Positions 6,712-14,051 of a stretch of 64,000 nt of DNA are shown one piece after another. The stretch is from JAVKFY01 sp040223615. GTDB taxonomy: Bacteria; Pseudomonadota; Alphaproteobacteria; GCA-2731375. The translations under genes and the position numbers were made by a program. The notes beneath the pieces are model-generated. The model did not search any database. It saw only the letters and a list, made by a program, of their open reading frames with translations, and was not told where the DNA came from. The DNA is taken from NCBI GenBank assembly GCA_040223615.1, contig JAVKFY010000014.1, forward strand, positions 1-64,000, written 5' to 3'. Positions within the stretch are counted from its first letter, which is position 1. Each line of letters opens with the position of its first letter.

Positions 6712-8568
6712 ATGACCGGCGACCAAATCATGCTGTTCGCGTTGCTGGCCGGCATCCTCGGCATGCTGCTGTGGGGCAAGTTGCGCCACGACCTGGTGGC
6801 GATGGGCGGCCTGCTGATCGCGGTGGTGCTGGGCCTGGTGCCGGCGGAGGCAGCGTTCGAAGGCTTCGCGCACCATGCGGTGGTGATCGTCGCGCTGGTG
6901 CTGGTGGCCAGCCGGGCGTTCGAGAATGCCGGCGCGCTGTCGCTGGTGACCAGCGCCTTCGCCAAGGCGGATCGGCCGACGATGCAGCATATTGCCATCT
7001 TCGGCGGCATCGGCGCGGCAATGTCGGCGGTGATCAACAATGTCGCGGCGCTGGCGCTGCTGATGCCGCTGGACGTGCAGGCGGCGCGCAAGGCCGGCCG
7101 ACCGCCGTCGATCACGCTGATGCCGCTGGCCTTCGCCACCATCCTGGGCGGCATGGTCACGTTGATCGGCACGCCGCCGAACATCATCGCCGCGACCATC
7201 CGCGCCGACCAGCTCGGGGCGCCGTACCAGATGTTCGACTTCGCGCCGGTCGGGCTGGCCGTCGCGGTCGCCGGCATGGCCTTCGTGGCGCTGATCGGCT
7301 GGCGCCTGGTGCCGACCCGCGAGGACAAGGCCGCCGGCCTGATCAGCGGCGCCTCGTTCAAGGCGGAACTGCTGGTGCCGGAAGAGGCAGAGGTCATCGG
7401 GCAGTTCATGCGGACGCTGGAGCCGAAGGCGGAACAGGCCGACGTGCTGATCAATGGCCTCGTGCGCGACGGCGCGCCCTACTACAGCCGCGCCTGGGCG
7501 ATGCCGCTCAAAGCCGCCGACCTGCTGGTGGTGGAGGGCTCCACCGAGGCGATCGCCGCCTTCGTCAAGTCGGCCGGCTTGCAGGACGCGCCGGGCACCG
7601 ACGACGGCCCGCTGTCGTCGGACGACGAGGCGATGGCCGCCGCCGCGGCCTCCACCGGCGTGGTCGAGGCCGTCGATGCCGAGCCCGAGGCCATCGATAC
7701 CGAAAGGGATCCAAAGGCCGAGATCATCGAGGCGGTGGTGCGCGCCGACAGCCGTCTGGTCGGCCGCGCGGTGCGCGCCATCGATCTGCGGCGGCAGTTC
7801 GGCATCACCCTGCTCGGGATCGCGCGCGCCGGCGTGGTCGCGCGTGAACGGGTGCGCGACCGGGTGATCCATGCCGGCGACGAGCTGCTGCTCACTGGGC
7901 GCACGGCGCGTTCGCCGGAGACCCTGGACCTGCTCGGCCTGATCGAGATCGGCCGCGCCAGCGTGGCGCCGGTACGCCCTTGGAAAGTGGCGCTGGCGGT
8001 CGGCCTGTTCGCCGCGGCGATCATCGTGGCAAGCCTGGGCTGGCTGTCCTTCACCATCGCGCTGGCCATCGCGGTGGCGGTCTATGCCGGCACCGGGCTG
8101 GTGCCGGCGCGCGAGTTCTACCGGCAGATCGAGTGGCCGGTGATCGTGATGCTGGCCTGCCTGCTGCCGATCGGCTCGGCCTTCGAGGAGGTCGGCGGCA
8201 CCGCATTGATCGCCAGCACCATCGCCGAGGCCACGGCCGACTACGCCGCGGTCGTGGCGCTGGTGGCGCTGATGGTGGTGACGATGACCTTGTCCGACGT
8301 GCTCAACAACGTCGCCACCATGGTGATCACCGGGCCGATCGCCATCGACCTGGCATATCGGCTGGACGCCAATCCGGATACCTTCCTGATGGGCGTGGCG
8401 GTGTCGTGTTCCTGCGCCTTCCTGACCCCGATCGGGCACAAGAACAACACGTTGATCATGGGGCCGGGCGGATTCCGCTTCGCCGACTACTGGCGCATGG
8501 GCCTGCCGCTGGAGGTCGTGGTGCTCGTCGTCGCGATACCGATGCTGCTGCTGGTCTGGCCGCTCTAG
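6712..8568 (+). CDS. SLC13/DASS-type anion transporter with two RCK_C domains
   Basis: 618-residue inner-membrane carrier of the citrate/sulfate transporter family. The N-terminal half holds several hydrophobic helices with INNVAALALLMP (108-119) and the signature LIGTPPNII (151-159). The C-terminal half repeats the theme with LNNVATMV and a PIGHKNN loop. Between the halves lie two cytosolic TrkA-C/RCK_C-like domains (about 215-290 and 338-400), separated by an acidic Ala-rich linker (291-337). This is the layout of YfbS/SdcS-like carriers for sulfate or di/tricarboxylates. Substrate not determined. The gene ends by overlapping the convergent arfB gene by 4 nt. Confidence 0.88.
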   Translation: MTGDQIMLFALLAGILGMLLWGKLRHDLVAMGGLLIAVVLGLVPAEAAFEGFAHHAVVIVALVLVASRAFENAGALSLVTSAFAKADRPTMQHIAIFGGIGAAMSAVINNVAALALLMPLDVQAARKAGRPPSITLMPLAFATILGGMVTLIGTPPNIIAATIRADQLGAPYQMFDFAPVGLAVAVAGMAFVALIGWRLVPTREDKAAGLISGASFKAELLVPEEAEVIGQFMRTLEPKAEQADVLINGLVRDGAPYYSRAWAMPLKAADLLVVEGSTEAIAAFVKSAGLQDAPGTDDGPLSSDDEAMAAAAASTGVVEAVDAEPEAIDTERDPKAEIIEAVVRADSRLVGRAVRAIDLRRQFGITLLGIARAGVVARERVRDRVIHAGDELLLTGRTARSPETLDLLGLIEIGRASVAPVRPWKVALAVGLFAAAIIVASLGWLSFTIALAIAVAVYAGTGLVPAREFYRQIEWPVIVMLACLLPIGSAFEEVGGTALIASTIAEATADYAAVVALVALMVVTMTLSDVLNNVATMVITGPIAIDLAYRLDANPDTFLMGVAVSCSCAFLTPIGHKNNTLIMGPGGFRFADYWRMGLPLEVVVLVVAIPMLLLVWPL

Positions 8569-8987
8569 TCGTCTTTTGACGGCGAACCGCGCATCCGCTT
8601 GATGCCGGCGCGGCGGGTCTTGCCCTCCAGGCGGCGCTTCTTGGAGGCCAGCGTCGGGCGGGTCGGGCGGCGCCTGACCGGGGCGATGGCGGCCTGGCGC
8701 AGCAGATCGACCAAGCGGGCCAGCGCGTCCTCGCGGTTTTGCGCCTGGGTGCGGAAACGGTCGGCGTTGATCACCAGCACCCCGTCCTTGGTCAACCGCC
8801 GCCCGGCCAGCCGCGTGGCGCGCGCCCGCACATCGGCTGGCAGGCTCCGGTTGCCGGCCAGGTCGAAGCGGAGCTGCACGGCGGTGGAGACCTTGTTGAC
8901 GTTCTGGCCGCCAGGGCCGGAAGCGCGCACGAAGCGCTCCTCGATCTCGCTCTCGTCGATCGCCAGCCGCGCGGTGATCTCGATCAT
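8565..8987 (-). CDS. arfB: Alternative ribosome-rescue factor ArfB (peptidyl-tRNA hydrolase, class I RF domain)
   Basis: 140 residues. The catalytic loop GPGGQ is at 24-28, set in the RF-1 domain context FVRASGPGGQNVNKVSTAVQL. A Lys/Arg-rich C-terminal tail (about 105-140) is the part that enters the empty mRNA channel of stalled ribosomes. There is no codon-recognition domain, so it is a rescue factor, not RF1 or RF2. ArfB backs up trans-translation in alphaproteobacteria. It is convergent with the transporter gene and its start stands alone. Confidence 0.93.
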   Translation of the reverse strand: MIEITARLAIDESEIEERFVRASGPGGQNVNKVSTAVQLRFDLAGNRSLPADVRARATRLAGRRLTKDGVLVINADRFRTQAQNREDALARLVDLLRQAAIAPVRRRPTRPTLASKKRRLEGKTRRAGIKRMRGSPSKDD

Positions 8988-9050
8988 GGCCCTGTTTTAC
9001 CACGCAAGAAGGCGACAGCCTCGAGGCCGTCGCCGGTTCGACAAAAGGAA

Positions 9051-9076
9051 ATGGGCGGCCCCGAAGGGCCGCCCAT
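9051..9076 (-). terminator. Strong intrinsic terminator of the first PEP-CTERM gene
   Basis: An 11-bp perfect GC-rich stem closed on the minus strand by a TTCG tetraloop (loop 9062-9065), followed by TTTCCTTTT. It lies 27 nt after the stop codon of the minus-strand gene at 9104-9910. Confidence 0.85.
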
Positions 9077-9103
9077 CCTGTAACCAAGCCGTAGGCGAAA
9101 GGC

Positions 9104-9910
9104 TTAGGCCTTGCGGCGACGCCGCGCGACCGCGCCCAGGCCGATCAGGCCAGCGCCCAGGATCGACAGCGTGGCCGGCTCAGGCGTATCGACCAGACGG
9201 ACGTAGTCGACCGTGGTGTCGAAGTCCGACGCACCGTCGCCGAAGTTGGCGATGAAGCGGATCGCGTCGATCGATGTACAGCCGTTCGTCAGCCCCGCGC
9301 AGAGCGGGTCGAGATCGATAAAGACCGGCAGGAGGCTGTTGATGTTGGCGGCCGTGGACACGGTGCCCGACGACTCTTCACCGCCATCCCACATGGTGAA
9401 CTGCCAGGTGATGCCGGCGTCGGCATTCGTCACGCCGATCTCGACCAGGTCGAAGATCGACAAGTCAAGGCCACCCAGGCCGTCGCCAGCCGTGCCGTTG
9501 TTGCCCTGGCCGTCGCCAGCCAGGCCGTCCCAGACGATTGCCGTCATCGAGACGACGCCCGAGTCCTGGTTATGCGTGAACACGCCGTTGGCGCCGCCCA
9601 CGACCACGCGCGACGTGGTATCGCCCAGGCCCGCACCGATCGAGTTCAGGGTGGTGGTAACATCGCGATAGCCGCCCATGATACCGCCATCCGCGACGCC
9701 GGCATTCGCAGCGGCGTCAGACGCGCGGTTGTCGAACGCTGACACGCTGTCGCCGGGAGTGCCGTCCTCGATGTTCAGTTCCATGACTACGCCGTCGCCA
9801 GGACCATTGAACTCGTCAACTGTAAGGATCGAACCGGCCTGAGCGCCGGTCGAGGCGAAAGCGAGCGCACCTGCGGCGACACTTGCCATGAGATAAGTCT
9901 TGATTGCCAT
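9104..9910 (-). CDS. PEP-CTERM sorting-domain protein (paralogue 1)
   Basis: 268-residue secreted protein. Residues 1-25 are a signal peptide ending in GAQA. The C-terminus has the PEP-CTERM tripartite tag: PEPATL at 243-248, a hydrophobic helix LSILGAGLIGLGAVA, and RRRRK. Such proteins are processed by an exosortase (EpsH/XrtA type) and released to the surface or matrix of exopolysaccharide producers. No exosortase lies in the window. The mature part is acidic, Gly/Asp/Asn-rich and has a conserved Cys pair in CAGLTNGC. The ATG at 9910 is preferred to the in-frame start at 10018 because AGGGAG precedes it and it opens directly into the signal peptide. A close paralogue lies 440 bp upstream on the same strand, with its own terminator and sigma-54 promoter. 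Confidence 0.92.
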   Translation of the reverse strand: MAIKTYLMASVAAGALAFASTGAQAGSILTVDEFNGPGDGVVMELNIEDGTPGDSVSAFDNRASDAAANAGVADGGIMGGYRDVTTTLNSIGAGLGDTTSRVVVGGANGVFTHNQDSGVVSMTAIVWDGLAGDGQGNNGTAGDGLGGLDLSIFDLVEIGVTNADAGITWQFTMWDGGEESSGTVSTAANINSLLPVFIDLDPLCAGLTNGCTSIDAIRFIANFGDGASDFDTTVDYVRLVDTPEPATLSILGAGLIGLGAVARRRRKA

Positions 9911-9936
9911 TAACTGTAGTCTCCCTACTGCGCCAA

Positions 9937-9958
9937 GGGCCTGGTTACGTCGTGGCCC
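9937..9958 (-). promoter_or_regulatory. 5'UTR hairpin of PEP-CTERM gene 1
   Basis: GGGCC (9937-9941) pairs with GGCCC (9954-9958) around a 12-nt loop. It is located 26 nt upstream of the start codon, inside the predicted sigma-54 transcript. The paralogous gene has a comparable hairpin with the same loop length at the same place. Confidence 0.4.
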
Positions 9959-9978
9959 CAAAGGATAGGGACCTAGTA

Positions 9979-9995
9979 AGCAAGCGCGATGCCAA
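9979..9995 (-). promoter_or_regulatory. Sigma-54 (-24/-12) promoter of PEP-CTERM gene 1
   Basis: The minus strand reads TTGGCATCGCGCTTGCT. It has the invariant GG and GC separated by exactly 10 nt and a near-consensus TTGGCA...TTGCT. The -12 element ends 68 nt upstream of the ATG at 9910, giving a 5'UTR of roughly 58 nt. Confidence 0.75.
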
Positions 9996-10056
9996 GTGGG
10001 GAAGGTGTTTGAAATCAATTAGTTGGCACTAGGCGAGAGGGTTGTGGCAATCGATG

Positions 10057-10073
10057 TGTAAAGCCAACCGACA
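10057..10073 (-). promoter_or_regulatory. Candidate enhancer-binding dyad upstream of PEP-CTERM gene 1
   Basis: The minus strand reads TGTCGGTTGGCTTTACA. It matches TGTCGGCAGATTTGACA upstream of the paralogue at 11 of 17 positions, including both ends. It lies 61 bp upstream of the -24/-12 element (62 bp in the paralogue). The TGT...ACA symmetry suits a dimeric NtrC-type activator. Confidence 0.5.
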
Positions 10074-10295
10074 TCCCAGCAGTGGTTAATTTCGGCGTAT
10101 TATGTACAATATTTCGAGATTTCTGTAGCAAAATCAATATAGTTAAGCGGTTTCTGTTTTTTAGATCACGTCTGGGTGGCGATTGGGCAGCCGAATCTAG
10201 TGTCAAGGAGCGGCTACGCTGTGGCCGCGTCTTGCCACGAACCACCGCACGGCCGGACATGTGGAAATGTCGAACCTACGGGATACGGGGGAATT
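10074..10295. other. AT-rich non-coding stretch between the PEP-CTERM genes
   Basis: The gap between the two PEP-CTERM genes spans 9911-10349. Outside the promoter, dyad and hairpin listed separately it holds no gene. Bases 10080-10165 are markedly AT-rich compared with the genome, which suits a bendable region between activator site and upstream DNA. An 81-codon minus-strand frame across it has no family resemblance and is treated as spurious. Confidence 0.5.
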
Positions 10296-10325
10296 GGGAT
10301 CGGCGGCCTTTCGACCGCCGATCCC
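10296..10325 (-). terminator. Intrinsic terminator-like hairpin of the second PEP-CTERM gene
   Basis: An 11-bp perfect stem, GGGATCGGCGG (10296-10306) with CCGCCGATCCC (10315-10325), and an 8-nt loop. It lies 24 nt after the stop codon of the minus-strand gene 10350-11162. The following T content is weak (AATT), so termination may be incomplete. Confidence 0.65.
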
Positions 10326-10349
10326 GCAAAAGCGTCGTCTGTTTCGGTG

Positions 10350-11162
10350 TTACGACTTGCGGCGACGCCGCGCCACTGCACCGAGACCGATCAGGCCCGC
10401 GCCCAGGATCGACAAGGTCGCCGGCTCCGGGGTGTCGACCAGACGGATGTAATCGACCGTGGTGTCAAAGTCCGACGCACCGTCACCGAAGTTTGCGACG
10501 AAGCTGATCGCGTCGATCGACGTGCAGCCGTTGGTCAGTCCGGCACACAGGGCCGCGAAATCGATGAAAACCGGAATCCCCGGCGGTACGATACCATCGG
10601 TCGTATCCACGGTGTCGGATGACGTCTCAGCGCCGTCGAACAGGCTGAACTGCCAGGTGATACCGGCATCTGCACGCTCGACGCCGATCTCGACCAGGTC
10701 GTACGCCGACAAGTCGAGCCCACCCAGGCCGTCACCGGCCGTACCGTTGTTTCCCTGGCCGTCGCCGGCCAATCCGTCCCAGACGATGGTCGTCGACGAG
10801 ACCACGCCGGAATCCTGGTTGTGGGTGAACACGCCGTTGGCGCCGACGACCACGCGCGCGGTGGTATCGCCGAGGCCCGAGCCGATCGCGGTCAGTGTCG
10901 TCGTGACGTCGCGATAGCCGCCGATGATGGCTGGCGAGTCGGAAACACCCGCGTTCGCGTCGGAGTCAGAACCACGGTTGTCGAAAGCCGAGACGCTGGC
11001 GACAGGCGTGCCGTCCTCGATCGAGATTTCCATGACCACGGGACCGTTGCCCGGGCCGGTGAATTCGTCGATTGAAAGATCAGGCACGGCGTGAGCCGCC
11101 CCAGCGACAAGCGTCAGCGCAAAGGCTGCGACACCCGTCATGAGATTCGTCTTGATGTTCAT
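10350..11162 (-). CDS. PEP-CTERM sorting-domain protein (paralogue 2)
   Basis: 270-residue paralogue of the 9104-9910 product. They share the whole layout: signal peptide (residues 1-25, ending GAAHA), DEFTGPGNG start of the mature chain, GGYRDVTTTL, VFTHNQDSGVVS, WDGLAGDGQGNNGTAGDG, the CAGLTNGC Cys pair, and a C-terminal tag with PEPATL at 245-250, a helix and RRRRK. The near-identical C-terminal 60 residues show a recent tandem duplication. Processing by an exosortase elsewhere in the genome is expected. An AGGA ribosome-binding site precedes the ATG. It has its own terminator and sigma-54 promoter, so the two copies are separate transcription units. Confidence 0.92.
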   Translation of the reverse strand: MNIKTNLMTGVAAFALTLVAGAAHAVPDLSIDEFTGPGNGPVVMEISIEDGTPVASVSAFDNRGSDSDANAGVSDSPAIIGGYRDVTTTLTAIGSGLGDTTARVVVGANGVFTHNQDSGVVSSTTIVWDGLAGDGQGNNGTAGDGLGGLDLSAYDLVEIGVERADAGITWQFSLFDGAETSSDTVDTTDGIVPPGIPVFIDFAALCAGLTNGCTSIDAISFVANFGDGASDFDTTVDYIRLVDTPEPATLSILGAGLIGLGAVARRRRKS

Positions 11163-11184
11163 GTCTGTGTCCTACTTTCCCCTG

Positions 11185-11210
11185 AGGCCGATGCATTGGA
11201 AGCTCGGCCT
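11185..11210 (-). promoter_or_regulatory. 5'UTR hairpin of PEP-CTERM gene 2
   Basis: AGGCCGA (11185-11191) and TCGGCCT (11204-11210) form a perfect 7-bp stem with a 12-nt loop, 22 nt upstream of the start codon and just downstream of the predicted sigma-54 start site. Confidence 0.45.
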
Positions 11211-11232
11211 TCATTACTGGTGCGTCGAGTGA

Positions 11233-11249
11233 TGCAAGTCACATACCAA
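11233..11249 (-). promoter_or_regulatory. Sigma-54 (-24/-12) promoter of PEP-CTERM gene 2
   Basis: The minus strand reads TTGGTATGTGACTTGCA, with GG and GC exactly 10 nt apart and consensus TTGG and TTGCA blocks. The -12 element ends 70 nt upstream of the ATG at 11162, nearly the same geometry as in the paralogue. Confidence 0.7.
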
Positions 11250-11311
11250 ATCAGCAATGTGTGCTTTTTCAGGCATTTAAGCAATCAAGGCGGGTTGGCG
11301 GATTCTGGTTT

Positions 11312-11328
11312 TGTCAAATCTGCCGACA
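11312..11328 (-). promoter_or_regulatory. Candidate enhancer-binding dyad upstream of PEP-CTERM gene 2
   Basis: The minus strand reads TGTCGGCAGATTTGACA, an inverted repeat TGTC-N9-GACA placed 62 bp upstream of the -24/-12 element. The rest of the 11163-11504 gap holds no gene that I can support, and its right part leads into the plus-strand dioxygenase. Confidence 0.5.
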
Positions 11329-11504
11329 CTGTTGCTGGGCCACCGTGCGGCCAAGTTTATCACTTTTTTCGAATTGTTGCATATTTTCAGTATGTTGGCT
11401 CGGTTCCACGAGCATCCGGCAAGGTGCAAAGCCGGCTTGCTTCTGCCTGAAAACGAGGCCGTGCACGCTTGGCGCCGTGGCGGTCGGCGTGGCAAGCTCC
11501 GGGC

Positions 11505-12350
11505 ATGGCAAATGCGCATCCGAACCTTCGAGTCGAGCCCATCGCCGGCGCCCTGGGGGCCGAGATTTCCGGCGTCGACCTGTCGGACGATCTCAGTGAC
11601 CAGACGGTGGCGCAGATCCGCCAGGCGCTGCTCGACCACCTGGTGATCTTCTTTCGCGAGCAGGACATCTCGCCGGACCAGCAGCTCGCCTTCGGCCGGC
11701 GCTTCGGCGAGGTCATCGAGTATCCGTTCGTGCGCGGGCTGCCGGACCATCCGCTGATCATCCCGGTGGTGAAGCTGCCCGAGGAGCGGGTCAATTTCGG
11801 CGGCATCTGGCATTCCGACACCACCTACCTGGCCGAGCCGCCGATGGGCACGATGCTGCTGGCGCGCGAGGTGCCGCCGTATGGCGGCGATACCGAATTC
11901 GCCAACCAGTACATGGCCTACGAGAGCCTGTCGGAGGGTATGCGGGACCTGCTCGATCCGCTCTACGCGGTGTCGTCATCGGCCAAGGCCGATGTGTCGA
12001 AGAGCCGCGAGGACCGGATGCGCGACACGCCCGGCGGCAAGGCCGGCGACGCCCTGGAAGCGGTGCATCCGGTGGTGCGCACGCATCCGGAGACCGGCCG
12101 CAAGGCGCTCTACGTCAGCGGCGCGCATACCAGCCGGTTCCGCGGCATGACCGAGGCGGAGAGCAAGCCGCTGCTGGAGTTCCTGCACAAGCACCAGTCG
12201 CGGCCGGAATTCACCTGCCGGTTCCGCTGGCGCGAGGGGTCGATGGCGTTCTGGGACAACCGCTGCGCCATGCACAACCCGATCAACGACTATCACGGCC
12301 ACAAGCGGGTGATGCACCGCATCACCTTGAAGGGCGACGTGCCGCGCTGA
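11505..12350 (+). CDS. TauD/TfdA-family Fe(II)/2-oxoglutarate dioxygenase
   Basis: 281 residues, usual family length. The iron ligands are H103 and D105 in WHSDTTY and H257 in WDNRCAMH. The 2-oxoglutarate-binding Arg is in RVMHRITL near the C-terminus. These enzymes hydroxylate a small organic acid or sulfonate, releasing CO2 and succinate. The ATG at 11505 is preferred to an in-frame start at 11469 because homologous sequence begins here. No strong ribosome-binding site is visible. It is followed 2 nt later by an APH-like kinase gene. The substrate is unknown. Confidence 0.9.
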   Translation: MANAHPNLRVEPIAGALGAEISGVDLSDDLSDQTVAQIRQALLDHLVIFFREQDISPDQQLAFGRRFGEVIEYPFVRGLPDHPLIIPVVKLPEERVNFGGIWHSDTTYLAEPPMGTMLLAREVPPYGGDTEFANQYMAYESLSEGMRDLLDPLYAVSSSAKADVSKSREDRMRDTPGGKAGDALEAVHPVVRTHPETGRKALYVSGAHTSRFRGMTEAESKPLLEFLHKHQSRPEFTCRFRWREGSMAFWDNRCAMHNPINDYHGHKRVMHRITLKGDVPR

Positions 12351-12352
12351 CC

Positions 12353-13381
12353 ATGGATCGCGCCAGCTTGCCGGAGCGGCTGTCGCGGGCGCTGCGCACC
12401 GACATCGCGCTGGACATGCTGCCCGACACCGGGCTGGCGCACGATCATGTCCGGCTGGTCGGCACCGGACGGCTGGCGCGCGTGCCGAAGCAGAGCCAGA
12501 TGCAGCTCGCGGCGGCCGACAACCTGGCCTACCAGGCGGCCTGCTTCACGCGCGCCAGCGCCAGCGGCCACGCACCGACGCTGTTCGAGGTGCTGGCGCC
12601 GTCGGACGAGCTGCCGCGCGGCGCCCTGATCGTGGAGGAAATCGTTGGCCGGCAAGCGCGATTGCCGGAAGACCTGGCCGCGATCGCCACCGCGCTGGCG
12701 CGGATTCATGCGCTGCCGCTGCCGCCCGAGGCTGAGCGCGCGCCATTGCTGGATGCCGCCGCGCCGCTGGACGCGCTGCGAGCCGAAGTTGGCGAGCAGG
12801 CGGCGTATCTCGACGCTGCGGACCTGAGCGCCGAGGCGCGTGCCGGGATCGAGGCGGAACGGGCGATGCTTGCCGACGCCGATCCGGCTCCGGCGCCGCG
12901 GCGGCTGATTTCGTTCGACGCGCACCCCGGCAACTTCCTGGTGCGAGGCGACGGATCGGCGGTGCTGGTCGACCTGGAAAAGGCGCGCTACAGCCTGCCG
13001 CCGCTCGATCTCGCGCACGCCACGCTCTACACCTCGACCACCTGGGACGTGGCGACCGATGCCGAGCTCAGCGTCGAGCAGGTCGCCGGCGCCTACGCCG
13101 ACTGGGCCGTCGCGCTGGGCGCCGATGCCGGCTCGTACCGCGACTGGTTGTTGCCGCTGCGGCGCGCGATGTGGCTGTGGTCGGTGACCTGGTGCGCCAA
13201 GTGGCGGGTGCTCTCGGCACGCGAGGCCAAGGCCGCCGCCGACGGCGAGGACTGGTCGGCGGCGCGTTCGGAGGACGCGCTGATCGCGCACGTGCGCGGG
13301 CGGGTCGACTGCTACCTCGATGCCGCGACCGTCGCGTTGGTGCGCGACGAGTTCGGCCGGCTCGACGCGCTATGGCGCTGA
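12353..13381 (+). CDS. Aminoglycoside-phosphotransferase-like kinase (APH/choline kinase fold)
   Basis: 342 residues. The catalytic loop SFDAHPGNFLV places the base at D189 and the HPGN block at 191-194. The metal-binding segment is VDLEKA (206-211), the usual APH Brenner and DFE-like motifs. The N-terminal lobe is divergent. Family members phosphorylate hydroxyls of small molecules. Position between a TauD-like dioxygenase (2-nt gap) and two small glycosyltransferase-like genes suggests metabolism rather than antibiotic resistance. The substrate is not predictable. Confidence 0.8.
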   Translation: MDRASLPERLSRALRTDIALDMLPDTGLAHDHVRLVGTGRLARVPKQSQMQLAAADNLAYQAACFTRASASGHAPTLFEVLAPSDELPRGALIVEEIVGRQARLPEDLAAIATALARIHALPLPPEAERAPLLDAAAPLDALRAEVGEQAAYLDAADLSAEARAGIEAERAMLADADPAPAPRRLISFDAHPGNFLVRGDGSAVLVDLEKARYSLPPLDLAHATLYTSTTWDVATDAELSVEQVAGAYADWAVALGADAGSYRDWLLPLRRAMWLWSVTWCAKWRVLSAREAKAAADGEDWSAARSEDALIAHVRGRVDCYLDAATVALVRDEFGRLDALWR

Positions 13382-13382
13382 C

Positions 13383-14051
13383 GTGCGCCTCGGCGTGGTG
13401 ATTCCGACGCTGAACGCCGCCGAGCGCCTGCCGGATTGCCTGGCTGCGATTGGCATCGGCAAGGACCGGATCGACTTGGACATCGTCGTTGCCGACGGCG
13501 GCTCGACCGACGCTTCGCGACGGATCGCGGCCGCGTCCGGCGCCCGCGTGGTGCAGAGCGCACCGGGGCGAGGGCGGCAACTGCGAAACGGTGCGGCGGC
13601 CGCGCAGGGCGACTGGCTGCTGTTCGTGCATGCCGACACGGTGCTGTCGCCGGACTGGGCGGCCGCGGCGCTGGCGGCCGGTCCCGAGGCGGCCGGGTAC
13701 GGGCGCTTGCGGTTCGACGACGCGTCGTTTGCGGCGCGGATCGTCGCCGGCGGCGGCAGCTTGCGGGCGCGGCTGTTCGGGCTGCCCTACGGCGACCAGG
13801 CGTTGCTGATCGCGCGACCGCTCCATGACGCGGTCGGCGGCTATCCGGACTGGCCGCTGATGGAGGATGTCGGGATCGCGCGGCGGCTCGGTCGTAAGCG
13901 ATTGAAAAGGCTCGATTTCACCGCCACCACAGCCGCCGACCGATACCGTCGCGATGGCTGGCTGCGGCGCTCGTGGCGCAACCTGACCTGCCTGGCGCTG
14001 TTCTTCGCCGGCTGGCCGCCGGACCGCATCAAGCGGCGCTACGAACGATGA
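13383..14051 (+). CDS. Family 2 glycosyltransferase, TIGR04283-like
   Basis: 222 residues with a GT-A fold: VVIPTLNAAERL at the N-terminus, DGGSTDAS as the nucleotide-binding segment, and FVHADTVLS as the DxD-like metal site. The compact size and the ending WPPDRIKRRYER match the TIGR04283 group, usually found next to a TIGR04282 gene, as here. The GTG at 13383 is chosen because it follows the previous stop by 1 nt and opens directly into the first strand. The next gene overlaps this one by 4 nt (ATGA). The acceptor is unknown. Confidence 0.85.
   Translation: MRLGVVIPTLNAAERLPDCLAAIGIGKDRIDLDIVVADGGSTDASRRIAAASGARVVQSAPGRGRQLRNGAAAAQGDWLLFVHADTVLSPDWAAAALAAGPEAAGYGRLRFDDASFAARIVAGGGSLRARLFGLPYGDQALLIARPLHDAVGGYPDWPLMEDVGIARRLGRKRLKRLDFTATTAADRYRRDGWLRRSWRNLTCLALFFAGWPPDRIKRRYER

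Noticed and set aside
10015..10260. 81-codon minus-strand frame between the PEP-CTERM genes
   Set aside because: It spans the sigma-54 enhancer region, has no ribosome-binding site and no recognisable sequence.
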